The position numbers and the translations under genes were made by a program. A DNA stretch of 64,000 nt from Dimorphilus gyrociliatus (Eukaryota; Annelida; Polychaeta; Dinophilidae), in contig CAJFCJ010000030.1 in assembly GCA_904063045.1 (NCBI GenBank), forward strand, positions 310,001-374,000. Direction: 5' to 3'. The notes under the pieces were generated by a model. The model saw nothing but the letters and a program-made list of their open reading frames with translations. It did not search any database and was not told the DNA's origin. Positions 1 to 12,700 of this stretch are shown in pieces (position 1 is the first letter of the stretch; each line of letters opens with the position of its first letter).

Positions 1-70
1 CTGATTATTGCTATTACACTTAAACGCTACTTACTTAAATATTAATGTAAATATTTCAATATGTAAATTT

Positions 71-94
71 ATATATATATATATATATATATAT
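71..94. repeat. (TA)n microsatellite
   Basis: Twelve uninterrupted TA dinucleotides. Confidence 0.9.
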
Positions 95-124
95 CAATAA
101 AACAATGCGCTTATCATCCAGAAT

Positions 125-140
125 CAGCGCCCTCTGCGCT
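125..140 (-). promoter_or_regulatory. CTCF-like core motif
   Basis: The + strand reads CAGCGCCCTCTGCGCT. Its reverse complement contains AGAGGGCGCTG, close to the AGGGGGCGCTG core of vertebrate CTCF sites. The match is read directly; binding is inference. Related cores recur through the window. Confidence 0.3.
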
Positions 141-1564
141 CAATAAATTCTACACTCTTCTCGTATCAGGGTGGGTACTGATAAGGCAAAATTATGAGTC
201 AGAGCAAGTTGTAATGCTATAACAGTTATAATAATGGCATAATAGGCCACAATTTTTGTGTAAATTCAACTACAAACCACGCTAAATGTAGACGTAAAAA
301 TGTATAAGTTTACACGTAGGTATACACAAAGATTTATATGTATTAAAGATAGTTTATAAGAAAAGTCGCTTAAATGGAAATTAGACATTCAACTGTGCAA
401 TAAATATAAATGGTTAAATATCAGATGTATATTCATATACGTACTTAACATAAACTTAGGAATGCTCATATTAACTATGTTTACCACGGCTATTACACTT
501 TTTACATAATTCGTATTTGTAAAAGAGAAAATTCTCTCTCAGTATAACCTAAACCCTCGTTCCGGTTGATTTTGTTTATGCAAAATGAATTCGAATTAAT
601 TAAAACCGCCTAAAACGTTTGAATAAACAGGTGCATTGTTAGAACACTGCCATATGACCGGGTTGGAAAAAATAGGCGCAGCCTAAACCCAACCTAACCT
701 AAGTGTTTTTATGTAATTTTTTTAAGACGCATACACTTATATATACGAAAAAGGAAAGTTTAAAGGCTCTACTGTATATTCCCTTCTACGTTGATATTAT
801 TCAGCATAGAACTTTTCTCAGTTTGGGTACCCTTGCCTATTAGCATCCAAAAAACTATCGGTGGTCTTGTTGAAACAAGACTTTTTCGTTATGTAACAGA
901 ATACCGTACTATTTAAAATCTGCTTTGCTTTTAGGATGTTAGGTTTTATTTTTTTCTGTATAATTGTTATTATATTCTCCTAATTATAGTAAATTTTCAT
1001 TTATTGCATTGTACTTTTATGCATTTTCCGTCTTTTTTAAAATTCTGTACCCTTATTTTTTTTAACCACCCACACCCCTATCTTTAACCCTCATCCCACG
1101 AAATCCGGTTCTATTATTCTTCATCAGCTATTAAGGCTACCTTGTCGCCATCTACTTTCCTGCTCTTTCTCACCCTTTTTTTTTCCTGTTTTAAAAAGGG
1201 CTTAGCTTCAAGTCCCTGTGAGCGGTGCCTAATCAAAGAGAATCGTATTTTACAGAAATCGTTTTTAAAAAAAAAAACACGAAAGAACAACAACAACAAC
1301 AGTTTATTGTTTCGTATGTCAAATAAAGATGCACTATACTTTAGGCCTCGGTAATTTTATAGCTTTTATACAACATATAAGCTACAAAATTTGTTCATCT
1401 TCTCAATTTTTCCATCTATATATATTAAAATTAATATTTATTGAATAGAAACTATCTTGAAAGACGAAGAACAAAAAGTTTCCCTAGATTTAGCAATAAA
1501 AATGAATAAATAGTCATAAAGATAAGTAGAAAACCTTAGAAGATATAGAGATAGAGAGGCGGGG

Positions 1565-1600
1565 ACAGAGAGAGAGAAAGAGAGAGAGAGAGAAGAGAGA
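1565..1600. repeat. (GA)n purine microsatellite
   Basis: A nearly pure GA/GAA purine run on the + strand inside a longer purine-rich stretch that continues to about 1730. Confidence 0.85.
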
Positions 1601-2548
1601 ATCAAATGAGATACAGGGAGGCGAATAAAACGATATAAAGAAAGAGGAAGGTTGAAAAAGAAAAGAAAGAAGATATCTTAAGAAAGATACAAGTTAAAAA
1701 GAGTGGGAAAGAGACAAAGACAAGGGAATCAATTCCCTCAATATCGTAAAAAAATAAATAAACTCGAGTTAGCTCAGGAATTTTAAATAGGCTAATAAGA
1801 GTAATATTTCCCATAAAATGGTATGCATATTGAACAGAAACTGATACGAGAAGAGAATAGAGAAATTTATGATGTTTTCTTTCAAATCAGAAAAAAGTAT
1901 TTTACTATAAGGTGGTAAATGATCTACATCATCTTTCGACAATAAAAAAAAATCAATTTGACCATAGATAACCTGGAGAGAAGTAAAAAGAAAAGTATAA
2001 ACAGAAAGTTTATTTTAACCGTCCAATCTTATTAAGATTAATGTATAATGTAAAACAATTATAAAATCACTTGCTATATCTCTCGATTTATCGTAAAAGA
2101 CTTTACCAGTCCCGTTTTTAAGTATAGGAACCTTATGGTCGGTTTTCACTTACCGCCCCGTACTCCTCTGGTTTCCTTTTTTTATTGTATCTTTTGACCT
2201 AATGCTAGCCTTGTAAATCAATTACATAGAAATTATTAACAATTGTTCTAGAAATTAGGTAGAACGACGTCAGTACCTTTTCTCAAACAAATAATATAAA
2301 GAAATAAAGTAGTAGAGTAAACCGATAGGGGAATACAAAAATATATTTCTGCTAAACAAGTAACAGTGGTGCCATCTAGTGAATTATGCCAGAGTTTTTC
2401 GGTGTTTGAAAGCATTTAATTCATGCTATTAATATATTTTAAAAATAGACAGGTACTCGACCGTAAAATTACATGTATTTCCTTGTCGGTTGCTCAATCC
2501 CTTTTGTCCATGAGCCTACCATTTTAGAACATATACAATAGACAAAAT

Positions 2549-4114
2549 ATGGAACGTTGGATGGGAAGAGTAGCTATAATTACAGGAGCTTCGTCTGGAA
2601 TCGGTCAGGCTATTGCCAAGAAATTAACAATTGAAGGAATGGTCGTTTTTGGAGTAGCCAGAAGTTTCAATAAATTAAATGTAAGATTCCTTTTCCATTT
2701 CCATTTATCTTACTAATCAGAATTCCTTGTGGAATCTTGGTAAATTCCCGAATCTAATATCTTTAAAGGAGTTTGCTGACAAACTTGGCCAAGTTAAAGG
2801 AACCTTCATACCTATGCAGTGTGACGTTAGAAAAGAGGATGACATTTTAAAAGTTTTTGCAGAGATCAATGATAAGTATGGTGGAGTTGATATTCTCATC
2901 AATAATGCAGGAATAGCAAAACAGGGTAGCATTTTGGAAGGTAAAAGAGAGAATTGGATGGATATGATCGAGGTAATTAGATATTTAAACTATTGTACTT
3001 GAATTTTTAAGTAGTTCTCTTTCGTTAACAAATTCAAATACTATTGCTGATATTATATTTTTTGCTATAACAGGTTAATGTCGTAGCCTATGCCGATTTT
3101 TGTAGAGAGGCCTATAAATCCATGAAAAAAAAGGGTATTGACGACGGCCATTTAATTAATATTAGCAGGTTAGAAGTGGCCGACTTAATTTAATATTCAC
3201 TAGATGTCACGTTAATCATTAAATTTATATATTATATATATATGTAGATGGTACTATATAGTTTGATTAAGTATAAACTTTCAATTGTTATTGAATGCTG
3301 TTTTAGTACTCAAATAACATGTAGATTGATTATTACAATATTAATTTATTCATAAAATGTAATAATTTTAAGATAATCAACATTGTTATATATTTTACAA
3401 GTGATTCATTCTGGTAGCTTAATTGGACATATTGTTTTTAACCTCCCTTCTTACCATTTTTACGCTGCAACAAAGCACTCTGTAAAAGCACTGACGGAAG
3501 CAATTAGGCAGGAATTGCGTAACGCCAATTCCCATATTAGAGCTAGCGTAAGTAAAGAGTAGAAGAATATAAAGGTAAAGCTAAATATTTAATAATGAAA
3601 CAAATTTCTCTTTCCCAATCCTTAGGCTGTCAGCTCTGGCATGGTAGAAACTGATTTTTTTAACTTAATTCATGGTAAAGAAGAAAGCAAACAGATCTGT
3701 TCATACTTCAAGGTTAATGAAATTCTTTATTTCTTTTACTTTTTCATGTTATAATCCCTATTTTAGAAAGAGCTCATTCATTTATCCTTTCCCTTCATTT
3801 TCTTTTCTGTTGCACTAAAGGTTTCAATCGGCTTTTCCTTTTCTTTTTATCACAGTGTCTGCAACCCGAGGATATTGCGAATACTGTTGTTCACATTATA
3901 CAAGCTCCTCCTCATGTCGAAGTTAGTAATCTTTACGTATGTTATTGCAAATAGGTCTAATCAACACTTTTCGGGTTAAATACACTATATACAATTTATA
4001 TAATTTATACGCGGTTAACTCTATCGTATGTATAAATTATTATTGTTTTTCTTTATTCAATATCCCGTATAGATCAACGATGTCATCATGAGGCCTACCG
4101 AACAGAGAGACTGA
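2549..4114 (+). CDS. DHRS11: Short-chain dehydrogenase/reductase, DHRS11-like, 7 exons, 251 aa
   Basis: A classical SDR that probably reduces carbonyls or oxidises alcohols with NADP(H) in the cytosol. Exons: 2549-2680, 2769-2972, 3074-3168, 3418-3547, 3626-3712, 3856-3921, 4073-4114; all junctions keep frame. The N-terminus has the nucleotide-binding motif TGASSGIG. Arg in GVARSF after beta-strand 2 suggests NADPH preference. NNAG, the catalytic Ser in INISS and YAATK (YxxxK) follow. The C-terminus INDVIMRPTEQ resembles the end of DHRS11, and the 251-aa length is close to that family. Two acceptors (2768 and 3417) were chosen over nearby AGs because they give gap-free similarity to what I recall of DHRS11. 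Substrate is unknown. A poly(A) signal lies 48 bp after the stop. Confidence 0.9.
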
Positions 4115-4161
4115 CGAGAAGGAGAAACTTAATGTTTATTTGTTTTAAAGTAATTTGAAAG

Positions 4162-4167
4162 AATAAA
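4162..4167 (+). promoter_or_regulatory. Poly(A) signal AATAAA for the SDR gene
   Basis: Canonical AATAAA 48 bp after the SDR stop codon. Confidence 0.6.
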
Positions 4168-4429
4168 ATACAAAATTTTACTTGAAAATATTTAGTATAC
4201 GTTGGCCCTTTGGGCGACAACTTTATCGATCTTTAACTAGGATAATGTATTGTCTTCGAAAAGGATTAGTATCCATGCTAATCCAAAATCTTGTTTACAC
4301 CAGTTACGAAATAGTCTGACGATTCCATTCGCACAAAACACTAAAGATAGAAGAAAACCAATAAGATTCCATGATAAAATTTATCTTTTATCATTTGTAT
4401 TTAATTGTTTATAAAAGAGAGAAATAATA

Positions 4430-7400
4430 ATGAAGATAAAAGGAGTATGTCAGCATGAATCCTGCAAACAATCTTTACAATGTCAATTGGACTTTCTGGA
4501 TAGTAGATCTAATAGTTTGGATGAGAAAGTTGGAGAAACGCTTAATTGGATCTTGAAATGGAAATGTCGAAAGACAATAAGCAATTTGGTTGACTTTTTA
4601 ATTGACATGTTTACGTAAGTTTATTCTAAGAATATCATAGTCAGATAGATACAATTCACAATAATGTCAACATAAATCTTTTGAATAGATATATAGATGT
4701 AAAACATTATATGTGCAATACGTATAACTTTAATTCACTTTTGAAGATATTCGGAAATTGATTGCATCAAAGTTAATGGTTACGTAAAGACTTATGGAAC
4801 AGATGTTGGAATTAGGAATCACGAATGGCTGATGATAAACGATAATGAGGACGAAATAATTGATATTATACAATTCGTTCATTATGGTGAAACCAGTTCA
4901 CCTTTCGCTAAAAGAAGAGTGGATGAGAGCTATCTTTTTTATTTCTGGGACGAATCAGCTAACATTCCAAAACACATTTTCTCTAATTTAGAGGAATTTA
5001 AAAGTTCATTATATATAAATCCTCTAGCGTATAGTATATGCGGTTTATATTCGTCAACTGCTGAGTTTAAAGATATCAAATCAGAATATGGCGTTACCGA
5101 GATTATATTCAATCGAAAGAATCAATTAAATTCTCGTCCAGTTAGATTTAGCGGGTCCTTAGGGAACAACGAAGAAGTACTAGAAAACGGCGATAGGTTT
5201 ATATTCATCGAGCAAATAAGCGGGTGTATTCGAATTCGTATTAATTTACCAAAAAATGGATATTATTCCTTCAAGCTTAACTTTCAAATTGTAGATGGAT
5301 ATGGTAGATTGGGAGATTCAATTTTCGTTTGTTCCTACGAGATTTTTTGCGAGAATGTACGTTATCAACCTCAGCCTTATCCCTTTAATGAAAATTTCGA
5401 ATGGGGTTTAATATCAGTTAATCATGTCTGGAATTTGGGTTTAAAAGGCGTTCTGGGAGGCAGAGTTATCAGTAGATACGGTGTATTAAGATTAGAATTC
5501 CAGGCAGACAATTTGGAAAAGGAGGATGTTAATTTCGAATTACGATCAAATTTTGCAGATATCAATCATTTAAGGCATTCGTATGTTTGTTGGATACATG
5601 AAAATTCAATTATTGTTATTCATATTCGATTTCCGCTCGGAGGATACTATGCTTTAGATGTTCTAGTTAGAAAAAGAAATAGCGACGAGGAGAGGAAACT
5701 TATCGGCTCTTATTTATTATGCGCTGAACAAGCTTGTTTAGATAGGCGTTTATTCCCAGTACTACCTTCTAATTCAATAGGCATCAAATTTTCGGATAGG
5801 AAATATATTAGATTAACAAATACCGAACCATTAATCCATTTGAAAGAATCTGTAGACGACATGGAATTATTAATTGAAAAAGAAAAAACAACGGAAGAGG
5901 GAAACGTCAGAGTCAAATGGACATTATATCATGATGATGATGCAGTTATCGATTATGAAAAACCACACTTTGCCTTTTGGGAGAAGCGATCAGAGCATGA
6001 ATACGTTGTAAAGACTAAACCGGCAGTTGTTGGCATATATTTATTATCGATCGATATTGGTAATTTTGCAATTTATGTTATTGTTATATGCGATTATCCT
6101 GCAAAAAACTTATACCCCTTTCCTAGTATATTAAATCAAACAGAATGGCAAAGATCCTCTGTACGTCTAGTTGAACCATTAAGGGGCTTGATCTGTAAGA
6201 ACTCGATAAGTAAATTTTCTATAAAGCTTCAAGAAAATTGCCAACATAGGGCAAACGTTGCAATGTACGATAATGGAATAAAGAAATATTCTTATGGAAT
6301 GAAACGTAGAGGAGACATAAATAGTTCAGAACCTTTCATATTCTCCCACTTTTCGAGTGCTGTTATAAGTTTAAACAATATTGCATTACTAGAATTCGAG
6401 GTAATTTTATATTCTATTTAAAGTTATAAAATTGGATACTTTCATTGTTTCTTCACAATTTTTATTAGATTGTTGATGAAGACTTTTATGAGAGTATTAA
6501 TGATTGGCTTTCCCTCGAATACGACAGAGCCGAAAAATTCCAAAGCGACCTTAAATATCATGCATATGTATCTCTAATGGCAGAAAATAGTCCAACCCCT
6601 GATACGTTAAAAAAAACGTCATCGGCTAGCGTACGAAAATCACTGTCCCCTCTTGTTGAAACTCCTTTTTCCGAGTCATCTACACCGGATCGATTTGAAT
6701 CGCCAAAAGCAGTATCTAGAAAGAATAGTAACTCTTCTGTTTCCTCTTCAGGCGATGAGCGCCTTAGAAAGTCAAGTCCTCAGCCTATTTATAGAAGTTT
6801 TTCCATTCAAACTTATCATTCTCTACAAACGGAATTAAAGTCTTTGGTTACGGAGTTCTCAGAAAGAAGTCCGACACTCAAGAATGAAGATGATACATCA
6901 ACATTAGTTGGATCTGAAAATGAAGACGAAACGACGGAGGTAATTGATATAGGAGAAAGGATTGACTCTAAAGAAAGGGAACGAACTGATATTAAAGATA
7001 ACGTAGAATATGATAAAGTAAGTAATGCTGGGAGAGAACGTGTAGACAAAATGAATGAAGTTATTACAACTAAAGAAGGAGAAGAAGAATTAAAGGCAAA
7101 ATCTGAGCTCGAAGATGAAAATAAAGAGAACGAAGAGGAAGAAACAAAGGAAATAGACGACGAAGAAAAAAGTAACGAAGGAAAGGATGACGAAGAATTA
7201 GAAGATGAAGAAGGAAGCATCCTAGAAACAAGGTCAATACATACGAATAGTCGAATTTATCCCACATCGGATTCGCATTATTATGCAACAAGCCGATCTA
7301 ATAGTCGTACAACTGAGTTAATTGACATGGTTACGAAGGAAAATACACACAAATTTGAGGCTGATGTTGGAGGCAAGCAAAAAGAACAATTGAATGCAGT

Positions 7401-9121
7401 AGATTCAAGAGGCGATGAGGACGAAGAAGAAGAAGAATTTGAAGAAAGCTGGGAAGAAGAGGGAGAAGAGGAAGAAAACGATGAGGAAGAAGAAAATTGG
7501 CCGGGAAGTTCGCCTAGTAATTACGTCACTGATGATAGTCTCTCTTCCTCTTGCCAATTAATGTTGGACAGTTTGAGTAACCATAGCGCAACTGAGGACT
7601 CAAAAGTAACGACCTCCGACGTTTCTCTAGCAGTATGTCAAAATCGTAGTAGTGTATCATCAAACGAGTCTTCAAACTATAGTAAGAATGGCGAGAATTG
7701 CGTACCTAGAGAGGATATAATAGAAGCAAGAGCAGGTATGTATAATTGTTTTATTGTATGCATATCCGCTTATTTACGTTTGTCGAGCAATTTCGGTACA
7801 CATCTCATGATCGACGTTAGTTTATTTCAACGCGACCCCATAAATGAGTTATTACCGTTAATCACTGGGCAACTGGTTATTTTCACCGCTATTACAGACT
7901 TATTCTGTAAACGAGAAGCGCATGTTGTATATATTAAAATAGGATATACTGGGATCACATGTTTCTTGTAGGCTAACATTTTTCTCTGTTTATTGCATAT
8001 ATATAATTCGCTCTCCACAGCTGTAAAACTAATAATTATCCCATTTTTTTTAGATTTGGAGTATTTTACAAGTATATTGAATGCTAAGGGTTTGAAACAG
8101 GTTTTAAAAGTACTTGATTTAAGGCCAAAGTTGAAATATCATTTGAGAAAGGATTATAAGAAGGCTGAAGAATTGATAAAGGACTTGGACGAATATGAAA
8201 TTACTGTCCATAGGGTTCTTAAACTGAACAATAATTCTGTTGCTGAATTGATCAGCTATAGAAAGCCATCTCCAATTATTCACAGAATCCTACAAGCCGT
8301 ATTACTAGTTTTCGGTTTTCCCGAGAGGAAAACAAGGGATTTCGTCAAAGTAAAGAAACTTTTAAAGCAGCAGAACCTACTCAAGAGGATTCACGACACG
8401 AAACCGGAAATGATTGAAACTTCGTTGGCACAGGAGGCCCATCAACTTATCACAGATATAGACATGGACGAAGTAAAAGATAAAAGCGCCGCAGCAGCAG
8501 CTATTTTTAAATGGGTAAGTTATAATTTATTCATAGAATTCGCTTAAGTAATATCTAGCTTTTTTTATAAAAGTGATGGACAAGTCAAAAGATTTAACAA
8601 TTTTAGCTTTATGCGGTATATTTTAATAGGGTGTTGCTCTTGACTTTCATCTTTCATTACCTATTTAAAAGTGAACTATAATTAAGCGTACGTATCATTG
8701 GGTTTGTACTAATTAATTTATAGTTACAACTCATGATAAAACAAAACTTGAAAACTTTTTGAAATATTGATTGTTAATTTATTATTGAAAAATCTTGAAA
8801 ATGTCAGAAAAGGAGGAAAACTAGAGAAAATTTCTTTTACACTTTTTTTTTGCCTCTGAATTTCTTTATTTAGTACTTTTTATTATTTTTTTATTTTTCA
8901 TTATCCATTCTTAATGTTCGTTTACTTTCTTTGTTCCTTCTTACAACCGGAAGTCTACAAAATCCGGTGGGAAAAGAAAGCGATTGGTATACAATAGGCC
9001 TAGTATCAAAAATTTCTGGAGAAAGAAAAGCCTTTTTCACAGAGATTGTATTGGTTTATACATTTTTTGTTCCTCTTCTTCGGATATATCCCCGAAGGAT
9101 GGCAATTCTGTATTTTCTTAG
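4430..9121 (+). CDS. KY/hillarin-type transglutaminase-like protein with dynein-stalk-like C-terminus
   Basis: Exons: 4430-4614, 4747-6400, 6469-7735, 8054-8514 and a less certain last exon 8954-9121; in frame this gives 1244 aa. Residues 30-110 resemble the transglutaminase-like core of kyphoscoliosis peptidase/hillarin: EKVGETLNWIL, then DCIKVNGYVKTYG, then NHEW and an Asp in IIDII. The family Cys position seems to hold Ile, and the loop before it is much shortened, so it is probably catalytically dead. About four beta-rich KY-type modules follow, several ending in P-x-P/W motifs such as YPFP. Residues about 620-1035 are Ser/Glu-rich and disordered, with long acidic runs near 7400-7500. Residues about 1036-1190 match the dynein heavy-chain stalk pattern (AELISYRKPSPIIHRILQAV, then KSAAAAAIFKWV). 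Known KY/hillarin proteins are cytoskeleton-linked; the role here is inference. The true start could lie upstream. Confidence 0.75.
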
Positions 9122-9267
9122 CATAAACACTGTATCCCCAAGACGGGTTTGTTCCACTTGAAATTCTAGTTCCATCGTTCCTTTTTATAACGGTACTATT
9201 TACAGACGTAGAGACGCCTTACATTGAGTTCAATAATTATAATAATTACTTGATAATATTATTTATA

Positions 9268-9273
9268 AATAAA
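9268..9273 (+). promoter_or_regulatory. Poly(A) signal AATAAA for the KY/hillarin-type gene
   Basis: AATAAA about 150 bp after the proposed stop at 9119-9121. It supports the transcript ending near here. Confidence 0.45.
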
Positions 9274-9620
9274 CTATTGTAATACTGTAATGGCAGTTTT
9301 TAATTATTCATGAGTCTATTACCCTTAAATTGATCCATTTATGAAAATCTTGTTTAATATCATTATACTTTTTTGAGGCTTACATGCTATAGGTAAAACA
9401 AGTGAACCAGAGAATTATTTCCTTTTTCCTCTCACAACAAACATGAATGAATAATAATTACTCTCTCATGAATATTAATATAAAATGCAAAAAAAACTCT
9501 TTTGCAATAGAAAGATACATCTACAATAATTTTTTTATTGAGATAAGTATTCAATCATTTTAATGCATTCTTTACATACAGCTGCAGTCTTCCCTGAGAG
9601 TAGTCACTCAATGATTAACG

Positions 9621-9641
9621 GTGGCGCCATCTATTCAGCGC
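9621..9641 (-). promoter_or_regulatory. CTCF-like core (TAGATGGCGC)
   Basis: The + strand reads GTGGCGCCATCTATTCAGCGC; on the minus strand this gives TAGATGGCGCC, matching the AGRKGGCGC core described for Drosophila CTCF. It lies about 95 bp upstream of the lectin-receptor start codon. Function is inferred. Confidence 0.3.
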
Positions 9642-9667
9642 AACAATCGTACAGTGTCATTCAGGGG

Positions 9668-9675
9668 AATAAAAG
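9668..9675 (+). promoter_or_regulatory. Possible TATA-like element
   Basis: AATAAAAG, 59 bp upstream of the lectin-receptor ATG, at a plausible distance for a short 5' UTR. Such AT-rich words are common here, so this is weak. Confidence 0.2.
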
Positions 9676-9733
9676 CTTGTAATCCAGATCGTTCCTTTTC
9701 TTTGAAAACTTTCTGCATTTGAAAAAAGAAAAT

Positions 9734-12700
9734 ATGTTGAACAAACTCAAATTTATTGCATTGTGTTGCATTAGCTATGGATTAAGTTTGGATTTGCGTA
9801 AGTCTTAACCGATTTAAGTTTGCTTCAAGCAATTCTTTTTTAAAACGTTTTATATATAACTTTTTATAAGGGTCATATATACTTATGAATATAGATATAC
9901 ATGTATACGCTTATATAGTTATTACACTATAATGATGTACTTTACCCATAAATACATGAATAATTATACATAAGGCATGTTCTGTATATTTTCAGGATAT
10001 AAATGATTCATAAGAACTCTTTTGCCGGCTCTTATTTATTTTTCTTCCGCGCGGCAAAGTTCTTGTTTCCAGCAATTATGTAAACTTAGGAAATAGATAC
10101 AAATAACGAAAAATAATTTATAACCACTCACCTATAAATTCCTTTCATATAAATACGAATTTAATTATTATCTATTTAAACAAACTACTGTACGTTGAAG
10201 TATAAACGGAAGAGAACTTGAGAAGGATATGTTTTTTCTCTTTAAAGTACAAACTTCTTCAATTAGAGAAATTTGCATATAGTAGTGTCAATTTTTAACT
10301 TTTTTTTTACACATACAGCATCAGACAAAGTGATAATACTTGCCTTTTTTTTATTATTATTATTTCTTTTAAACAAGCTATTTCCATTATTTAATTATCA
10401 TCGTCGAAACTATTATTCTATATCCTCTTTTCGCTTATTCCAAAAAAAAATCGGTCTCATTTCTATCGATTTCCTTATGTCAGCTGTCAATTTTAATCAT
10501 GTTCAGTTCATTCTCTTTACTAATGCTTGTCTCTTGTTTTCACTTTTTGTTTGCTTCTTAAGAGATAGGTTAGAGAGGGAGAGAGAGAGGGGATTATAAT
10601 TTATTCCCTTTAATACTTTATTTTATAATAAAACCTAAAAAAAAAGTTCTTCATTTCAAAAAGAAGCTTGTATCAGTTGGGAAAAAAAGATACAAAGCAG
10701 CTTCCATACCAGTGTACTATAATAGTATGAAAGAGAAAAGCTATTTAATCTACGCATAAACAAGGTTTTGAACTTCGGAGTTTACAGAAAATCATCGATT
10801 TCAAAAAAAATTCTAAATATAAACATAGAAGAATTTTCTTTTCCAAATAAAATCAATCAACTTATTAATAAAGGAAATGGCAAAGCTTGCAAAGTATATT
10901 TCACATTCAGGAATAAAACCTGCTTATTTGTTCAATTAAAAAAGATGACTTTTATTTGTACTTTTTGTCTATTTAATTTAACAATTACTCCTAGCAATTT
11001 GATTCTAGATTGACAAACGTAATTGTTTTCCTTTAACCTAGTTTCTTTTTTTTTTTCGTGCAGAATTCAGTTTTAAGATGAGGCTAAGGAAAAATGAAGG
11101 CTTATTATTGTGTGTAATTAAACATATTTTTTAAAGTGAGCGAGTGAGTAAGAGTGATGGTGTGTGATAGAAAAACAAAGGGAAAGAGAATAAGAAAGAG
11201 AGGAAATACCGTTTTGTGAAAGATACATATAAAGCATTTCTTAAAGATTTATTATAAAGTTAGTTTATAGAAATTAAATTCTCAATTACATAAAAAAGAT
11301 ATGTATGAGAAATTTTTCTCTTGGATTTTCTGATATAGTCTTACATCAATTACTAGCAGTATACTGTTGATAATAGATATAAATTGGTCTATTTGATGTA
11401 TACAGTTCTCGCCTTAGGCTGGTGTGAAGAAAACCTTTTTTGGTAGTCAAATATAGTTATATTACAAATTTTTGCAGAAGGCAATTGTAAACATTGGAAA
11501 ACATATTATCTGAAATAATACGCATGCGCCCTAAGTGTTTTTTCCTTATGAAGCGAAAAAATGATAATTAACTTCAAAAACAATGCCACTTATAATATTA
11601 AAATAAGAAATATGCATCAAAACAATATATTTTCGTTTTTGTTCGTTTTAACTCTCTGAAAGACTTTTAGAAAGCACCTGCAGTAAAAGAGGAGATGTTG
11701 CGTAATTCTCAATAGATAGAAATAGGAAAGGGCGCGAGTTGATTGAAATCGCTATGGCAGCATTAAGAGCTACTAGCAGTCGGAAATTAAAGAATCTTTT
11801 TCCACATTTCTTTTCCCACATCAGACCTTCATCTTGTCCCTTTCCTAAACATGACAATTTGAGCTTATTACGAGCACCACTTATGCGTTTTTTATGCTGA
11901 ATTTTATAATACACACATACCGCTTAGAAGACAAAAGGAAAATTCTTCCTCTAACTCTATCTGTTATCAGGAGGAGAAACTAGCTATACAAAAATTGCCC
12001 CCAACATCGTACGGTTTTATCTCGATAGTTTCTAGCAAAGCCCCCACTGCTCTTCCTCAAACCGACTCTTGTTTATTGTACAGTTTTCTTTACAGAACCT
12101 CTATAAAGTTAGCGCCCTATAGATACAAACATTCGTATAACACGTAGTTTTATCCTAAGCATTTCCATTCTCTCTTTTCCTAAAAGAGACTATAGAAAAG
12201 CATGTCGAGGAAAAAATTGACAATAGATAAGTTTACAGGTGTAATAAATTATGAGCGAAACGGAATCAAACTGCGTAAGTGCGCATAGTCAACAGAATCT
12301 TAATGGACAAGTCGATTACCAGTGTCAGGTGCGCTATATTTTCGATAGCATCGAATTTCTTTCGAACGTATGCTATAATACAGGCAAAAAAACTCCTCGG
12401 GATGAGTATATGTATACAATGAATATATACAGTCAAAGGCGCGATACAGCGCCTCAGGTTAGACGGAAGGGCAAAGGTATAGTAAAATTGCGGGCGGAAA
12501 GAGATATACGTAAGACGTATTCCATTGCCTATCCCACTCTTCATTATGTCTGTCTATCTCTCATTCTATTTTACTATTTTCACTTAAGAAAAACGCCCCC
12601 GTTTTTTTTTTTACTTCTTATCCTTCTTTACCAGTTTTATAAGTTTTTATATTCCAGTCGATTATATAAATACAGTACATCGGATATTAAATGAAATATT

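Larger units (their letters stand above)
1..2548. other. 5' flanking non-coding region
   Basis: I find no convincing gene here. The stretch is AT-rich, with a TA microsatellite near the start, pyrimidine-rich and A-rich tracts at 1000-1300, and a long GA-rich purine stretch at about 1550-1730. Short open frames in it are low-complexity or lack splice support. A CTCF-like core lies at 125-140 and a weaker relative at 2368-2381, about 170 bp before the SDR start codon. Confidence 0.6.

Noticed and set aside
660-710. CCTAACC-like telomere-type words
   Set aside because: Only a few irregular units; not a telomeric array.
6816-7220. Ser-rich minus-strand open frame
   Set aside because: Shadow of the acidic Glu-rich exon on the opposite strand.
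12251-12694. 147-codon open frame in the lectin-receptor intron
   Set aside because: It has no recognisable domain, turns into low-complexity hydrophobic sequence, and its one good donor (after MSETESNC) is phase 0 while the next exon needs phase 1.
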